Assembly (NCBI GenBank): GCA_041737175.1
Contig: JBGSSF010000009.1
Location: 62,001-126,000, forward strand
Origin: UBA5072 sp041737175
Lineage (GTDB): Bacteria; Bacteroidota; Bacteroidia; Bacteroidales; UBA10428
Length of the DNA: 64,000 nucleotides
Direction of reading: 5' to 3'
In this document: positions 1-7,885 of the stretch, piece after piece
How positions within the stretch are numbered: the stretch's first letter is position 1
Layout: the number at the start of each line of letters is the position of its first letter
The notes under the pieces: generated by a model
The model's input: the letters and a program-made list of their open reading frames with translations, nothing else
Told to the model about the DNA's origin: nothing
The model's database searches: none
Position numbers and translations under genes: made by a program

Positions 1-298
1 CAGCATACTCATAAAGGCCCCGGGTACACCGTGACCGGTGCAGTCTCCGGCAGCTAGGTAAAGAAGCTCATTATGCCTGGATACATAATAGAAATCGCCA
101 CTTACAACTTCCCTGGGCTGATGAAATATGAAGTACTCGGGTAACAACCTGCCGATAAAGGATTCGGCAGGATACATGGCCTGTTGGATATAACTTGCAT
201 ATTTCAGACTTTCGGCAATTTCACGTTGCTGTCTTAAATAATCATAATACTGTCTGGATTCTTCCCGGTTGTGGTCCTGTTTTTTTCCGTCTTTCATG
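1..298 (-). CDS. SpoIIE/PP2C-type serine phosphatase, N-terminal part (cut by window edge)
   Basis: The start codon is at 298 and the 3' end lies outside the window, so about 99 residues are visible. The protein opens with a short coiled, charged stretch and then ALKYA-like sequence leading to IQQAMYP, a common entry into SpoIIE domains of signalling proteins. VSGDFYYV and GDCTGHGVPGAFMS follow; these are the metal-binding Asp motifs of PP2C phosphatases of the SpoIIE/RsbU type. Such enzymes dephosphorylate anti-sigma-factor antagonists or other phosphoproteins. No sensor domain precedes the phosphatase domain here. The family call is firm; the target is unknown. Confidence 0.85.
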
Positions 299-352
299 AC
301 AATCCTGGTCCTGTAATGAAGAAACGCGAACGAACGCGAATATATTGTAGCC

Positions 353-2344
353 CTAAAAAGTAGCCCCGTTGTTCCTGAAGACCAATATTTCACCCATGCA
401 GGCAACCAGTAAAAGGTTGTTTTTCCTGTCAGTTTTAATCTGATCGATCTTCATGCCATCAGGTATCCTTGCTGAGTGAATGATATCCCCGCCTGATGCA
501 CTGATCCAGTTGATCGTTTGGTACTGTTCCAGGGTGAATACGACAACCAGTTGATTCTGAGGCCCGAGGATCATCTCTGATCCGCCTTTGGGTAATTCCG
601 GAAGTTTAATCTCCTTTTCGGTAATGGGTTTATTATCAGGTCCGGTTTTGATAAACATTAATTTCTCCCTGTTCCGGAAACCCAGGTAACATATTTCTCC
701 TTTGGGCATAACCTGGGCTGCTATGATGCTGTCCGATGCACTGAACGGAGATTCCCAGATCAGATAACCCTTTGGATCAGTTTTGGCATGCCAGTGATTC
801 CCTACAATCAGCATCCGCTGATCGGGGCACTGACCCATGTAAAATATCTCGCCTTTACCGGTATACGTCCTGCTCCACAGTCTTTTCCCGTTTTCATTCA
901 ACACAATAACTGAATACTTTTTCTGGAGCGAATCATTCATCAGGTATCCTCCCAGAAAAATCGTGCCATCAGTGGTTACCTTCATGGTCCTGATGTTCAT
1001 CCTTCCCAGTTTCCTGCTCCACAATTTTTGTCCTTCCGGGCCGAGTTTAAAAAGCCAGGATTCCCGGGATGCAGAATCTGTCCCTATCCAGGTATAACCT
1101 GCACCCAGGATCTCGTTTTTCGGGTTCACGCTGATCAGATTGACTTCATCGTTGTATCCCTCGCTGATGTATTTATTCCAGATCATTTTACCATCCTGGT
1201 CGAGTTTAATGATCCAGGCCTCAGTGGATCCGGTATCCGACTTAAAAACCGTACCCCCGATCACATAGTTGTTCATGGTGTCCGCGGTAATGCAGGCACT
1301 GAGTTCATAATTTCCTTCTTCATCGAAACTGCGGGCCCACAGCATGTTATCGGACGGAAAAGGATGCTGGTTTAAAAACTGCATGCCATTGTCCAGAGCT
1401 TTTAGATTGAAAATATCAATATATTGCTGGCCTTCAGGATATTTCCTTATAAACTCATTATAGGCTTCCAGTGTATGTATTTTTTTTGCGTACTCGTACA
1501 GCAATTGTTTCTGGATGGTGCGGGCTTCAGAAATCTCCAGTGCATCGGGGTAATGAGCTATAAACTCATCAAATGCGACAATGGTGTTCATCTGCTTTGT
1601 TCTATCAAATGCCACTGCATGAAGCCGTTTAACAGCCAGGTTGATTTCGGCAGCCTGGGGATATTGTTTCATAAAGTCCTTGTAGGCTTCCACTGTATTC
1701 ACCTCGCAGACCTTTTCAAAAGACAGCTTATTCCGGTATTTGATAGCCTTATCAATTTGCGCGGCGTCCGGAAACTTCTGAATGAATTCGAGGTAACCTT
1801 CCAGGGTGTTCTGTTTTTCATACTTTCTGAATTCCAGCTGATTCCGGATATGCAGGATATTGTCGTGGTGCCGGAAATCAGGAAACTTATCAAGAACCCG
1901 GTAAACGACCTCCAAATTATTTTCCTCCCGAACATATTTGATCAGCTTGGCCTCCATGGTTTCAATGGCATAATCCATTTTCTTCCTGACGGGACGGCTG
2001 ATATGACGGACTTCCGTATTGTAGAAATATTCCCCTATAAATTCGCTCTCCTCTGTGGAGAGTTTGTCAATGTTCTCCTGCAGTTTTCGGGCGTAGTCCC
2101 ATGCTCCGATAACGTCATACCGGGGAGATTTTTCATCAGCGAATACAAGAGCCATCCCAAAAAGGGCTGCAGGATTCTGGTCAGGCCCGGACAGCGCGTC
2201 CCCGAAAACTTCGTAAGCCTTCTCATAATCAGCTTTTTCAAGCAGTTTATATCCCTTTTTCAAATTTTGTGCAGACAGCCCAATAGGTATGACAGCAAGG
2301 ATCCACAGGGCGATATAGAATAGGTTCAGTGTCTTTTTCAGCAT
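353..2344 (-). CDS. Secreted repeat and beta-propeller-like protein, function unknown
   Basis: The 663-residue protein begins with a hydrophobic signal segment (residues about 5-25, ending near LSAQ), so it is probably exported. Residues about 30-90 resemble a TPR unit (LLEKADYEKAYEVFGDAL). Residues about 175-320 carry four tandem repeats of roughly 37 residues with a recurring core like TLEAYNEFIRKYP. The C-terminal half (about 335-663) has repeated blade-like segments such as EAWIIKLDQDGKMIWNK, the pattern of PQQ-like or delta-60 propellers seen in Bacteroidota surface proteins. It lies 21 bp from the OmpA-family gene behind it and ahead of the phosphatase gene, so the three may be co-transcribed. 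No enzymatic motif is visible. Confidence 0.7.
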   Translation of the reverse strand: MLKKTLNLFYIALWILAVIPIGLSAQNLKKGYKLLEKADYEKAYEVFGDALSGPDQNPAALFGMALVFADEKSPRYDVIGAWDYARKLQENIDKLSTEESEFIGEYFYNTEVRHISRPVRKKMDYAIETMEAKLIKYVREENNLEVVYRVLDKFPDFRHHDNILHIRNQLEFRKYEKQNTLEGYLEFIQKFPDAAQIDKAIKYRNKLSFEKVCEVNTVEAYKDFMKQYPQAAEINLAVKRLHAVAFDRTKQMNTIVAFDEFIAHYPDALEISEARTIQKQLLYEYAKKIHTLEAYNEFIRKYPEGQQYIDIFNLKALDNGMQFLNQHPFPSDNMLWARSFDEEGNYELSACITADTMNNYVIGGTVFKSDTGSTEAWIIKLDQDGKMIWNKYISEGYNDEVNLISVNPKNEILGAGYTWIGTDSASRESWLFKLGPEGQKLWSRKLGRMNIRTMKVTTDGTIFLGGYLMNDSLQKKYSVIVLNENGKRLWSRTYTGKGEIFYMGQCPDQRMLIVGNHWHAKTDPKGYLIWESPFSASDSIIAAQVMPKGEICYLGFRNREKLMFIKTGPDNKPITEKEIKLPELPKGGSEMILGPQNQLVVVFTLEQYQTINWISASGGDIIHSARIPDGMKIDQIKTDRKNNLLLVACMGEILVFRNNGATF

Positions 2345-2365
2345 GAATCAGTGTTTTATTTTCCT

Positions 2366-3772
2366 TTATTTCTTCAATAATGTGAATTCAACCCGGCGGT
2401 TTTGCGCTCTGCCTTCTTCGGTCTGGTTGGTATCAACAGGCCTGCTTTCCCCGTAACCCGTCGATTGCATTCTTTCCGGTTTAATACCCTGGGAAGCCAG
2501 GTAAGTGACAACAGCGGCCGCCCTGCCGTCCGAAAGCTTCTGGTTGTATGCGTCGGAGCCTTCACTGTCGGTATGCCCCGAAATTTCAATGAGTTTGATA
2601 TCCTCTTCCAGCATGAACTGAACAACCTTATTCAGCTCGGCAAAAGATGCCGGCAGCAGGACAGTCTTGTCAAAATCAAAGAAGATATTCTCCAAAACCA
2701 CGGCTGATCCCTCTTCAATGGCTTTCAGCCCTTCGAGGAATTCATCCCTGACAATTTCAGGTTCCGTGAAGACAACGGTATCGGAAGACCTGCAGTTATA
2801 CAAATCACTGGCCATGTAAATGTACTTACCGGCAGGCAGGTTTCGCAGCTCGGTACCGGTCATTTTGTTATTCCAGGTCACGGTATAGGGAGGAGTTCCG
2901 CCCAATAAACCGATCCGGATACTCCCGTCATGGATGATCCTGCTCACTTTACCTGTCATTGGATCCAGACCTCCGGTATAATCTGTTTCCAGTATACGGC
3001 TTTCAAAATCATGCACCACGCAGGGGCAGTCCTTGCAATTTTCCAGCGGGGCAATGATGAAATCATCGAAATAATAATAGGCATATGCCTTATTGCGCAA
3101 ATTAACAACGTTTTTATCGGTCACCACATAATTGGTGTTATCATAATTCCTGAAATTCCCGATTATAAAAAAACGCTCAGAACCAGAAGCAGTATATACT
3201 GTACAGAATTCCTCCCATTCATCAATATTGTCCAGGAAGAGCCCTATTTTATTAGTGATCTGAGGGGTATAGGAAAGATTGACATTGATATCGTTTTTTA
3301 TTTCGACATCACTGAAATACAGGCTCATCTGATCAACCGCAAACCGGGAATACGAGGCCAGTTTATAATAGAATCTCACACAATATCGCTGACCCTTAAT
3401 CATGGAGACTGCGAGACGGCCCTGTATATATTCACGGTAACTTTCTTCGGTGCCGCTCAGGATGGCACCCACATAACCGTTTCCGCCATGGGGTTCGCTT
3501 TCTCCGGCGAAGTTTTTGGGCACACTGACATTTCTGGGACTGCATCTGTTGAAATAATCAGGCGTAGCCCTGGTCGGATAGGACCATCCCGGCACAAGTT
3601 TATGCGTAAGATTTTCAGGTGTATAATCCTCGGGACACTTTTCATATTCTTCAAAACCGGGATTGGCGACCAGATTTTTCTGTTGTGCTTGTATAACATG
3701 GGAACAATGAACCCATAAAAACAGCACCATAACTAATGTGCGGGAAGCATAATTCAAAATCTTGAATTTCAT
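2366..3772 (-). CDS. OmpA-family outer membrane/peptidoglycan-binding protein
   Basis: The 468-residue protein has a signal peptide (about residues 1-30, ending near IQAQQ). A domain of about 220 residues beginning NLVANPGFEEYEKCP follows, typical of carbohydrate-binding-like modules in Bacteroidota surface proteins. A short segment with CPC and a beta-sandwich-like stretch (SIRIGLLGGTPPYTVTW) comes next, resembling SprB-type repeats. The C-terminal about 110 residues form an OmpA/MotB peptidoglycan-binding domain (FFDFDKTVLLPAS, ISGHTDSEGS, NRRVEF). The protein probably ties the outer membrane to peptidoglycan while exposing an N-terminal domain. It is likely co-transcribed with the gene downstream of it (353-2344). 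Confidence 0.85.
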   Translation of the reverse strand: MKFKILNYASRTLVMVLFLWVHCSHVIQAQQKNLVANPGFEEYEKCPEDYTPENLTHKLVPGWSYPTRATPDYFNRCSPRNVSVPKNFAGESEPHGGNGYVGAILSGTEESYREYIQGRLAVSMIKGQRYCVRFYYKLASYSRFAVDQMSLYFSDVEIKNDINVNLSYTPQITNKIGLFLDNIDEWEEFCTVYTASGSERFFIIGNFRNYDNTNYVVTDKNVVNLRNKAYAYYYFDDFIIAPLENCKDCPCVVHDFESRILETDYTGGLDPMTGKVSRIIHDGSIRIGLLGGTPPYTVTWNNKMTGTELRNLPAGKYIYMASDLYNCRSSDTVVFTEPEIVRDEFLEGLKAIEEGSAVVLENIFFDFDKTVLLPASFAELNKVVQFMLEEDIKLIEISGHTDSEGSDAYNQKLSDGRAAAVVTYLASQGIKPERMQSTGYGESRPVDTNQTEEGRAQNRRVEFTLLKK

Positions 3773-3784
3773 GGATTGATACAG

Positions 3785-4828
3785 TTATGAATATTTGTAA
3801 TAACGCTCAATGGCTTTGTTGATCCTTTTAACCACGAAAGGTCCTTCATAAACAAATCCCGTATACACCTGCACCAGCGATGCTCCTGCTTTGATCATTT
3901 CCAAAGCATCTTCGGGTGTAAGTATCCCTCCGGTTGCGATCACAGGAAGGGTATTTTCAGTTTGTTTACATATGTAACCTATAATCTCTGTGGCTCTTTT
4001 CCTGAGGGGTGCACCGCTTAATCCTCCTGATCCGATTTCGGCTATTCTTTCTTCCGATGTACTTAATCCTTTTCTGAGTTTGGTTGTATTGGTGGCAATG
4101 ATGCCATCGAGACCGGATTCATGACACAGGGCAATGGTCTCGTCGATTTGCCGGAAAGAAAGGTCCGGTGATATTTTCAGAAAAACAGGTTTGCGTAAAG
4201 TCCTGCTTTTTCTCGCTTTCATAAGGATATCAAGAATCTCCCGGAGCGAATCCTGGTCCTGCAGTTTATCCAGACCTGCAATATTGGGACAGCTGACATT
4301 GACAACCAGGTAATCAACCACATCATACAATGCATTAAAGCAGGTCAAATAATCCTCCGGAGCCCTTTCATTGGGTGTTGTTGTGTTCTTGCCGATATTT
4401 CCGCCAATGATGATGGATTTGTCGCGTTTCCGCAGATTATTGGCAGCAAATTCAACGCCTTTGTTGTTAAATCCCATTCTGTTTATCAAAGCTTTATCAG
4501 CGGGAAGCCTGAAAAGTCTGGGTTTGGGATTACCGCTCTGTGCAAGGGGCGTAACCGTTCCTATTTCGATAAATGAAAATCCGAATATGGAGAAATCATC
4601 GTAAAAATCGGCATTCTTGTCAAATCCGGCAGCCATGCCAACTTTACTGCTGAAATGAAGTCCGGCAACAGTAGTAGCAAGTTTATTGCCGGGATATGAA
4701 AACCAGTATTTACTGAGCCTTTTCATACCGGGTATGAAAACAAGGCATTTAATGAGAAACACGACAAGATGATGTACTGTTTCGGGGCTGAGAAGGAACA
4801 AGAGAGGACGAATCAGGCTTTTGTACAT
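3785..4828 (-). CDS. pyrD: Dihydroorotate dehydrogenase, class 2 architecture (quinone-linked)
   Basis: Oxidises dihydroorotate to orotate in pyrimidine synthesis. The 347-residue length, the N-terminal hydrophobic segment (PLLFLLSPETVHHLVVFL) and GMAAGFDKNADF fit membrane-associated class 2 enzymes. FMN-binding segments include INRMGFNNKG and the C-terminal IATGGI and LVQVYTGF. The active-site loop reads NVSCPN with Cys180 where class 2 enzymes normally carry Ser; Cys is the class 1 base. A -7-like element TATCTTTG lies at 4840-4847 on the minus strand, giving a very short leader. carB (53-56 kb) is the other pyrimidine gene in the window but is not adjacent. Confidence 0.93.
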   Translation of the reverse strand: MYKSLIRPLLFLLSPETVHHLVVFLIKCLVFIPGMKRLSKYWFSYPGNKLATTVAGLHFSSKVGMAAGFDKNADFYDDFSIFGFSFIEIGTVTPLAQSGNPKPRLFRLPADKALINRMGFNNKGVEFAANNLRKRDKSIIIGGNIGKNTTTPNERAPEDYLTCFNALYDVVDYLVVNVSCPNIAGLDKLQDQDSLREILDILMKARKSRTLRKPVFLKISPDLSFRQIDETIALCHESGLDGIIATNTTKLRKGLSTSEERIAEIGSGGLSGAPLRKRATEIIGYICKQTENTLPVIATGGILTPEDALEMIKAGASLVQVYTGFVYEGPFVVKRINKAIERYYKYS

Positions 4829-4858
4829 GTATTTTTCGACAAAGATAATGATTAAAAA

Positions 4859-5233
4859 TCAATCTTTCTTTGCCGGACCATAATGGTCAAACGTACCGTC
4901 TTTGTGCAGAATAATTACCTTTTCAATAACGTTTACATTTGTAACTTCCTTTGATTTCTTGGGCAGAGTGACAGAATCCTGAACCTGTTCAATGCTTTTT
5001 ACCGAATTGCCATGGCTTATGTCCGTTTTCAGCATATCTCCCCTTCCCGTAAGCAACCAGTTACTATCAATATCCGGGAATTTAAGTAGGGTTTTAAGTA
5101 TAAAATCATAACCCGGTTGGTTTCTACCGCTGAGGATATGGGATATCCCTGAGCGCTGAACCCCTATTTCATCTGCAAACCTGGCAGCTGTCAGACCAAG
5201 ATGACTCATCAATTGCACCAATCGTTCCTTCAT
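4859..5233 (-). CDS. XRE-family helix-turn-helix regulator
   Basis: A short regulator of 124 residues from the preferred ATG at 5233 (MKERLVQLMSHLG); an ATG at 5251 would add six residues. Residues 1-65 form a Cro/C1-type HTH (LTAARFADEIGVQRSGISHI) followed by LLTGRGDML, the tail common in Bacteroidota XRE proteins. The rest is polar and probably disordered, ending DGTFDHYGPAKKD. It has no S24 peptidase domain. The upstream DNA has inverted and repeated GTTAC half-sites, which suggests autoregulation. Its targets are unknown. Confidence 0.8.
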   Translation of the reverse strand: MKERLVQLMSHLGLTAARFADEIGVQRSGISHILSGRNQPGYDFILKTLLKFPDIDSNWLLTGRGDMLKTDISHGNSVKSIEQVQDSVTLPKKSKEVTNVNVIEKVIILHKDGTFDHYGPAKKD

Positions 5234-5240
5234 AGCACAA

Positions 5241-5292
5241 ATGTAATTCATTTGCGAGTTACATATGTATTTTTAATGTTTATATTTGTAAC
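5241..5292. promoter_or_regulatory. Candidate operator/promoter region of the XRE gene
   Basis: ATGTAA (5241-5246) and TTACAT (5259-5264) form an inverted repeat just ahead of the XRE start. ACATATGT (5261-5268) is a palindrome, and TTTGTAAC recurs at 5285-5292. Spaced GTTAC half-sites beside a HTH gene fit an autoregulatory operator. Binding is inferred. Confidence 0.35.
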
Positions 5293-5614
5293 CATAGCTT
5301 AAAATCCGTATTTTTGATTTGTATATTCTGAAAAACCGGAGCATGTTAAGTCCTGCTTAAGGTCCTAATCCCCAGAATATAACTTCAATTAATAATTTGA
5401 GTAAACTTTATATATAATTGGTTATTAACATTATATTGAAGTAAATATTTGTTATTCATGACAATTTCATCCTTGATTCCTTATTTATTTAAACCATTAC
5501 TTTTTTATTTATTTATAATAATCTGATTATTAGTTGATAATAAACCAATATTTATCCTGTACATATTTATGAAATGATCCTGAATACGGGATTTTGCAGC
5601 ATATCAGGGTACTT
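5293..5614. other. AT-rich intergenic region without a recognisable gene
   Basis: About 320 bp of very AT-rich sequence between the XRE gene's promoter side and the end of the lipid kinase gene. I see no convincing coding frame, RNA fold or repeat. The short open frames here overlap the kinase in another frame and look like shadows. Confidence 0.6.
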
Positions 5615-6565
5615 TCAGGAAGGATATTGATTGTAAATGATATTGATGCTTTTGTCCAGGATGCTAAATTCAATCGGAGAATGACCCAGGGACTCACCAT
5701 CTGCTTCCACATGGATCAACGGATCTGAGTCAATTAATATGTTTTTACCTGTAAAACCTTCAATCTTGGGGTGTTCAAGAATGGAGCCATCATAGAGCAT
5801 CTTAAGACTCATGATAACTTCACCTTTCCTTATTTTCTTGATGATTGTTATATCAAAGAGGCCATCATCCGGTATCGCATTGGGAGTTTGTCTCATCCCC
5901 CCTCCCGAATACCTGCCGATTCCTATGCTTATGGTGAATACATCGTTGATAATTTTCATACCGTCAATTTCAACCGTCACGTGTGTGTGCCTGTACAATA
6001 GAAGGCTTTTTAAAAGATTTATAAAATAAAGGGCTTTCCCCTTATGTCCTCTTTCCTTGGACAGATTCGTACGTTTTACTACAACAGCATCAAATCCCAG
6101 TCCTGCAATATTGATGAAATACCTTTTCTGGCGTGATGTGCCATGGTAGTAGTGAACAATTCCCACATCCTGAAGCCTGGTTTTGTCCCCTTTGATAATC
6201 CGGATGGCGCCTTCATAATCTAGCGGAATACCGAACATCTTTCCCCAGTCGTTTCCGGTGCCCACAGTAATCATGCCGAGAGTGATCTCGGCGGCAGGAC
6301 AAACCTTTTGCGCAAGTGCCCCGTTCAAAGCTTCGTTCATGGTTCCGTCACCCCCAACCACAATGATTTTTCTGTAACCTTCTTTTATTCCTTCATTGGC
6401 CAGCAGGATAGCATGCCTTCTTGCTTCAGTAAACCTTGCCACATAAGGAATATCATATTTCGCCAACAGGGAGGAGATAATTTTCCAGTCCTTCTTACCC
6501 TTTTCATGACCTGCATTCGGATTGATGATGAAAAGATAAACTCCATGAATTGCCACCTGGTCCAT
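5615..6565 (-). CDS. YegS/diacylglycerol-kinase-family lipid kinase
   Basis: The 316-residue protein has the DAGK catalytic domain at its N-terminus: FIINPNAGHEKGKKDW, then VVGGDGTMNEALNGA, the nucleotide-binding GGDG motif, and TVGTGNDWGKMFGIP. The C-terminal half is the beta-rich domain of this family (GIGRYSGGGMRQTPNA, PDDGLFDITII, EADGE). Members phosphorylate diacylglycerol, ceramide-like or other lipids at the cytoplasmic membrane face; Bacteroidota homologs may act on sphingolipid or undecaprenyl precursors. The exact substrate cannot be read from the sequence. Confidence 0.88.
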   Translation of the reverse strand: MDQVAIHGVYLFIINPNAGHEKGKKDWKIISSLLAKYDIPYVARFTEARRHAILLANEGIKEGYRKIIVVGGDGTMNEALNGALAQKVCPAAEITLGMITVGTGNDWGKMFGIPLDYEGAIRIIKGDKTRLQDVGIVHYYHGTSRQKRYFINIAGLGFDAVVVKRTNLSKERGHKGKALYFINLLKSLLLYRHTHVTVEIDGMKIINDVFTISIGIGRYSGGGMRQTPNAIPDDGLFDITIIKKIRKGEVIMSLKMLYDGSILEHPKIEGFTGKNILIDSDPLIHVEADGESLGHSPIEFSILDKSINIIYNQYPS

Positions 6566-6603
6566 AAGTTGCAGTATTAATATTCCTATATTTCCCTGTA
6601 AAT

Positions 6604-6642
6604 ATATAAAATAAAAAACCCCCCCGTTAAGGCGGGAGGGTT
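6604..6642 (-). terminator. Rho-independent terminator of the cold-shock gene
   Basis: On the minus strand AACCCTCCCG (6642-6633) pairs with CGGGGGGGTT (6626-6617), nine of ten positions, around a 6-nt loop. A T-rich tract follows (TTTTTTATTTTAT, from 6616 downward). It sits 36 bp past the cold-shock stop codon. Confidence 0.85.
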
Positions 6643-6677
6643 AAGGATTAAAATTTCCTCATGTAGTATTCGAATCA

Positions 6678-6869
6678 TTATATTCGTTTCACATTTACCG
6701 CATTCAATCCTTTTTTGCCCTGCTGGAGTTCAAAAGAAACGTTGTCATCTTCTTTGATTTTATCAATCAACCCAGAAACATGAACAAAATATTCGTTGCC
6801 TGTTTCTGCATCTTTAATAAATCCAAAACCTTTGTTCTCATTAAAGAATTTTACTTTACCTTCTTTCAT
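6678..6869 (-). CDS. Cold-shock protein (CspA family)
   Basis: A single cold-shock domain of 63 residues, the normal family length. RNP1 is KGFGFIK (residues 13-19) and RNP2-like NEYFVHVS follows. These proteins bind single-stranded RNA and DNA and act as RNA chaperones. It is a monocistronic gene with its own terminator. A TAAATTTG element at 6895-6902 on the minus strand could be its -7 box. The 170-bp divergent spacer also contains a 9-bp-arm hairpin at 6971-7000. Confidence 0.95.
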   Translation of the reverse strand: MKEGKVKFFNENKGFGFIKDAETGNEYFVHVSGLIDKIKEDDNVSFELQQGKKGLNAVNVKRI

Positions 6870-6970
6870 AGTATTATATTAAAAAATTGTTATGCAAATT
6901 TATAATTAAATAACAAATTAATTTATACCAATTCTAAAAAAAACCAAGAAAGTTATCAATATTCCGACTT

Positions 6971-7000
6971 TAAAGCCGGAAACATAATTTACCGGCTTTA
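6971..7000. other. Perfect 9-bp inverted repeat in the cspA/plsC divergent spacer
   Basis: TAAAGCCGG (6971-6979) and CCGGCTTTA (6992-7000) are exact reverse complements separated by 12 nt. No T tract follows on either strand. It lies immediately upstream of the plsC promoter and about 100 bp upstream of cspA, so it could be an operator or a transcript hairpin. Function is not known. Confidence 0.5.
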
Positions 7001-7010
7001 TCATAGACGG

Positions 7011-7042
7011 TTTGAAGTGATTCGGATTTTCTGTTAAATTTG
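7011..7042 (+). promoter_or_regulatory. Bacteroidota-type promoter for the acyltransferase gene
   Basis: TTTG (7011-7014) and TAAATTTG (7035-7042) are spaced by 20 nt, matching the Bacteroidota -33/-7 consensus. Transcription would start near 7049. This excludes the TTG at 7040 as a start codon and favours GTG at 7058. Confidence 0.6.
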
Positions 7043-7057
7043 TATAAAAGCAAAAAT

Positions 7058-7807
7058 GTGAAGAACAGGATTTTATATATTCTTTACCAACCCTATAAAT
7101 GGTTGTTCTTCCTGCCTTTTGTTTTCCTCAATACCATTTTTTTTGGTGTTATTGCCGTCCTGATCTCTACGCTCGTCAATCAGCGTATAGGAAGCTACTT
7201 CGGCGGAGTGATCTGGTCGAGACTGAATGCTTTCCTCACTCCGATGTTCGTTCAGGTCACCGGAAAAGAAAACATCCAGAAAGGAAGATCCTATGTTATC
7301 ATTTCCAATCACCAGAGTCTTTATGACATTTTTCTGATTTACGGCTGGCTGGGTATTGATATCAAATGGATCATGAAAAAGGAACTGGCCAGAATGCCGG
7401 GAGTTGGTATAGGCAGCAAGAAGGTCGGACATATTTTCCTGGACCGCTCAAATCCCCGCGTGGCCCTTGAATCACTCAATGAAGCCAAGAGAAAGCTGGT
7501 AAACGGTACATCGGTGGTTATATTTCCGGAGGGAACCCGCAGTAAAACCGGAGAAATAGGCACCTTTAAAAAGGGAGCATTCAAGCTGGCCCTGGACCTG
7601 GCATTGCCCGTGCTTCCCATCACTTTGTCAGGAACAAAAGATATCCTGCCTACCGGAACTATCGATGTGAAACCTGGCAAAGCCCTCATGGTGATTCATG
7701 AACCCATTGAAATTCACCAGCATACTGAAGAATCCCTGAAAGATCTCATGTCCCATGCCCGGGATATCATTGTTAACTCATACGCGCCTCTTCAGCATCA
7801 GCAATAA
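7058..7807 (+). CDS. plsC: 1-acyl-sn-glycerol-3-phosphate acyltransferase
   Basis: Acylates lysophosphatidic acid to phosphatidic acid in membrane lipid synthesis. The N-terminus has a membrane segment (WLFFLPFVFLNTIFFGVIA). The catalytic HX4D motif is NHQSLYD (His then Asp), the substrate-binding motif is FPEGTRS, and LPVLPITLSGT is the fourth conserved block. The length of about 250 residues is normal. The frame opens with TTG at 7040, but that codon lies inside the predicted -7 box, so GTG at 7058 is the better start. The nearby YegS-type kinase is also a lipid enzyme but is in another transcription unit. Confidence 0.9.
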   Translation: MKNRILYILYQPYKWLFFLPFVFLNTIFFGVIAVLISTLVNQRIGSYFGGVIWSRLNAFLTPMFVQVTGKENIQKGRSYVIISNHQSLYDIFLIYGWLGIDIKWIMKKELARMPGVGIGSKKVGHIFLDRSNPRVALESLNEAKRKLVNGTSVVIFPEGTRSKTGEIGTFKKGAFKLALDLALPVLPITLSGTKDILPTGTIDVKPGKALMVIHEPIEIHQHTEESLKDLMSHARDIIVNSYAPLQHQQ

Positions 7808-7816
7808 TCATTTAAC

Positions 7817-7848
7817 TTCGCACCGGATGGTATATTTTCGTAAATTTG
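7817..7848 (+). promoter_or_regulatory. Promoter for the Memo-AMMECR1 gene
   Basis: TTCG (7817-7820, near-consensus -33) and TAAATTTG (7841-7848, full -7 match) are 20 nt apart, leaving a leader of about 30 nt before the ATG at 7886. Confidence 0.5.
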
Positions 7849-7885
7849 ATGACAGTCTGTATAGGCAGCGAAATGAACTGGAATT

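Noticed and set aside
5530..5712. 60-codon minus-strand frame near the lipid kinase end
   Set aside because: Overlaps the kinase C-terminus in another frame and has no family likeness.
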